A stretch of 64,000 bases of DNA, from contig CACVBU010000276.1 of NCBI GenBank assembly GCA_902728285.1, positions 1,588,458 to 1,652,457 of the forward strand, written 5' to 3'. The stretch is from Clytia hemisphaerica. Taxonomy: Eukaryota; Cnidaria; Hydrozoa; Leptothecata; Clytiidae. Under the pieces are notes generated by a model. It saw only the letters and a program-made list of their open reading frames with translations. It was not told where the DNA came from and did no database searches. Below, one piece after another: positions 62,850-64,000 of this stretch (positions are counted from its first letter, which is position 1; the number at the start of each line of letters is the position of its first letter). The translations under genes and the position numbers were made by a program.

Positions 62850-64000
62850 AAGAACTGGACACTCTCTTTCATTTTGAATATTTATCTTCAATTGCTAAAG
62901 GCTCCAAACTGTGATTACGAAGTGAACTTTTTTGAGAAAAAAGTAGAGTGAGAGAAACATTTCCCAAATTTTTTAAATCCTCACTTTATGAATGTTTCTT
63001 TTTATTTTACTCACAAGTCAGCATGATTCCTTTTATAAAAACAAAGCTGTTTACTTACTGAAAAGTCCCCACTTTGTGAATGCTTCTATTTATTTTACTC
63101 ACAAATCAGCATGATTCTTTTATAAAAACCAAGTTGTATATAAAAAAACATTCTTAAAAGTTGAGTTGCAAGCAAGAATTAACAAAAACAGTGCAGGGTT
63201 TAGTTTGAGATGAATAAAATTTCATTTCTATAACAATGATCAGGATAAAACCTTCATTCCAAGTGATTTCTAGGCGTGCATTTTACAGTAGAATATAAAA
63301 TATCACGTGTGATAAATCACACGCCTCAAAAACTGATTCACGAAAGTTTTCCAAACAAACAAACTAACCCTAACCCTTACCCTAACGATGATGTACGAAA
63401 AAAAAATGCGGCCGGGTGACGACGAAATAAATTTTCACCCGACCGGTGGACCGGAAACAAAAAAATTTTTCGGGTTCGCTTGGAGAACGATTTTTCTAAA
63501 AAATTAGTTGAGACAAGTTAGAATTCCTGCTGGCCTTTGTTTGTCAATTTCTTTGATATGCTGCTGGCAAAATAACAAAAAAGGCATCTCATCCATATAA
63601 GCCTTTACTCAAATCATATCATTCAAAGGCAGTGTTCATTTTATTTTTGAAACTTTCAACATGCAACAACAAAAAGTTAATTCAAAATTTCCATTAGGCT
63701 CCAGTCTGGAACAAAAAATCTGAGAAAAACAAAGCTTGATAAAAGCAGCTATTAAAATGATTTTGAATTCTTTTGAGCACTTTTTTTATAAATTAAGCCA
63801 TGTTCGTTAGTGTGTGTTTGTTACCAGCTTTTCTTGAGATTGGCTCATTAGTTTTTTCTGATTTTTGGCACAAAGGTGCATGACCATAAACCCTCGAATG
63901 TGACCGGGCAAATTTGGGTCAAAAAAACGGCTAAAGAGAAGTAAAAACAAACTATTGACATTTTCTCATTGGCTGATAAATGTAGTAGCTGATTGTAACA
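62850..64000. other. Intergenic, nothing else recognised
   Basis: Contains a partly duplicated stretch (ATTCCTTTTATAAAAACAAA at about 63026 and a variant at about 63115) and short CCCTAA-like text near 63370. No gene seen. Confidence 0.3.
63395..63480. repeat. Inverted copy of the GC-rich hairpin segment
   Basis: GGCCGGGTGACGACG, TTTTCACCCGACCGG and GGACCGGAAACAAAAA match, in reverse complement, the text at about 61470-61545 and 62542-62617. A dispersed repeat; boundaries are not defined. Confidence 0.6.

Overview
The window is eukaryotic and almost certainly from an invertebrate animal. It is AT-rich. Coding sequence is cut by GT-AG introns of about 100 to 1000 bp whose phases agree from exon to exon. 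Fragments of non-LTR retrotransposons and many small inverted-repeat DNA transposons fill the space between genes. The protein families seen are of kinds I associate with cnidarian, sponge and similar marine invertebrate genomes; the species cannot be fixed from the sequence. Single N bases stand at 14766, 19988 and 28668.

Layout. 0.9-5.8 kb (minus): six exons of a HEXXH metallopeptidase-like gene that probably runs off the left edge. 5.8-28.3 kb: repeat-rich DNA with retrotransposon 3' ends (14.9-15.8, about 16.5-17.9 and 23.0-23.7 kb), a Mutator-like small-element family with perfect 9-bp target duplications, and two larger elements (21.65-24.27 and 25.99-28.32 kb) whose long inverted ends are themselves built of tandem repeats. 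28.6-32.3 kb (plus): an intact ten-exon transposase-like gene of 727 codons. 33.6-34.4 kb and 56.9-58.4 kb: arrays of one unit of about 177 bp in opposite orientation, bracketing some 22 kb. Inside that bracket, on the minus strand, lie a small gene with a degenerate macro-domain-like product (34.8-36.5 kb) and the main gene of the window (37.0-47.3 kb). 48.0-50.1 kb: a 63-bp minisatellite. 50-64 kb: more palindromic elements and a 1.07-kb tandem duplication, with no convincing gene.

The main gene is the most unusual content. Its first coding exon (5.1 kb) encodes, in order, a Myb/SANT-like N-terminus, a Cys-rich segment, a DDE transposase-like domain, a PHD finger, a ubiquitin-specific-protease domain with its Cys and His/Asp boxes, and a Ulp1/SENP-type SUMO-protease domain with its His-Asp-Gln-Cys set. 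The open reading frame reaches a stop at 42069, but a good splice donor at 42149/42148 joins it in phase 1 to eight nearly identical 69-bp exons spaced exactly 188 bp apart, then to further phase-1 symmetric exons and a 162-residue C-terminal domain. The joined model is open for about 2,159 codons. Just downstream lies the macro-like gene. If all domains are active, the locus would combine a transposase with enzymes that remove ubiquitin and SUMO, next to a possible ADP-ribose-binding protein. My working hypothesis is a very large Mutator-like element with tandem-repeat inverted ends, or a domesticated descendant of one.
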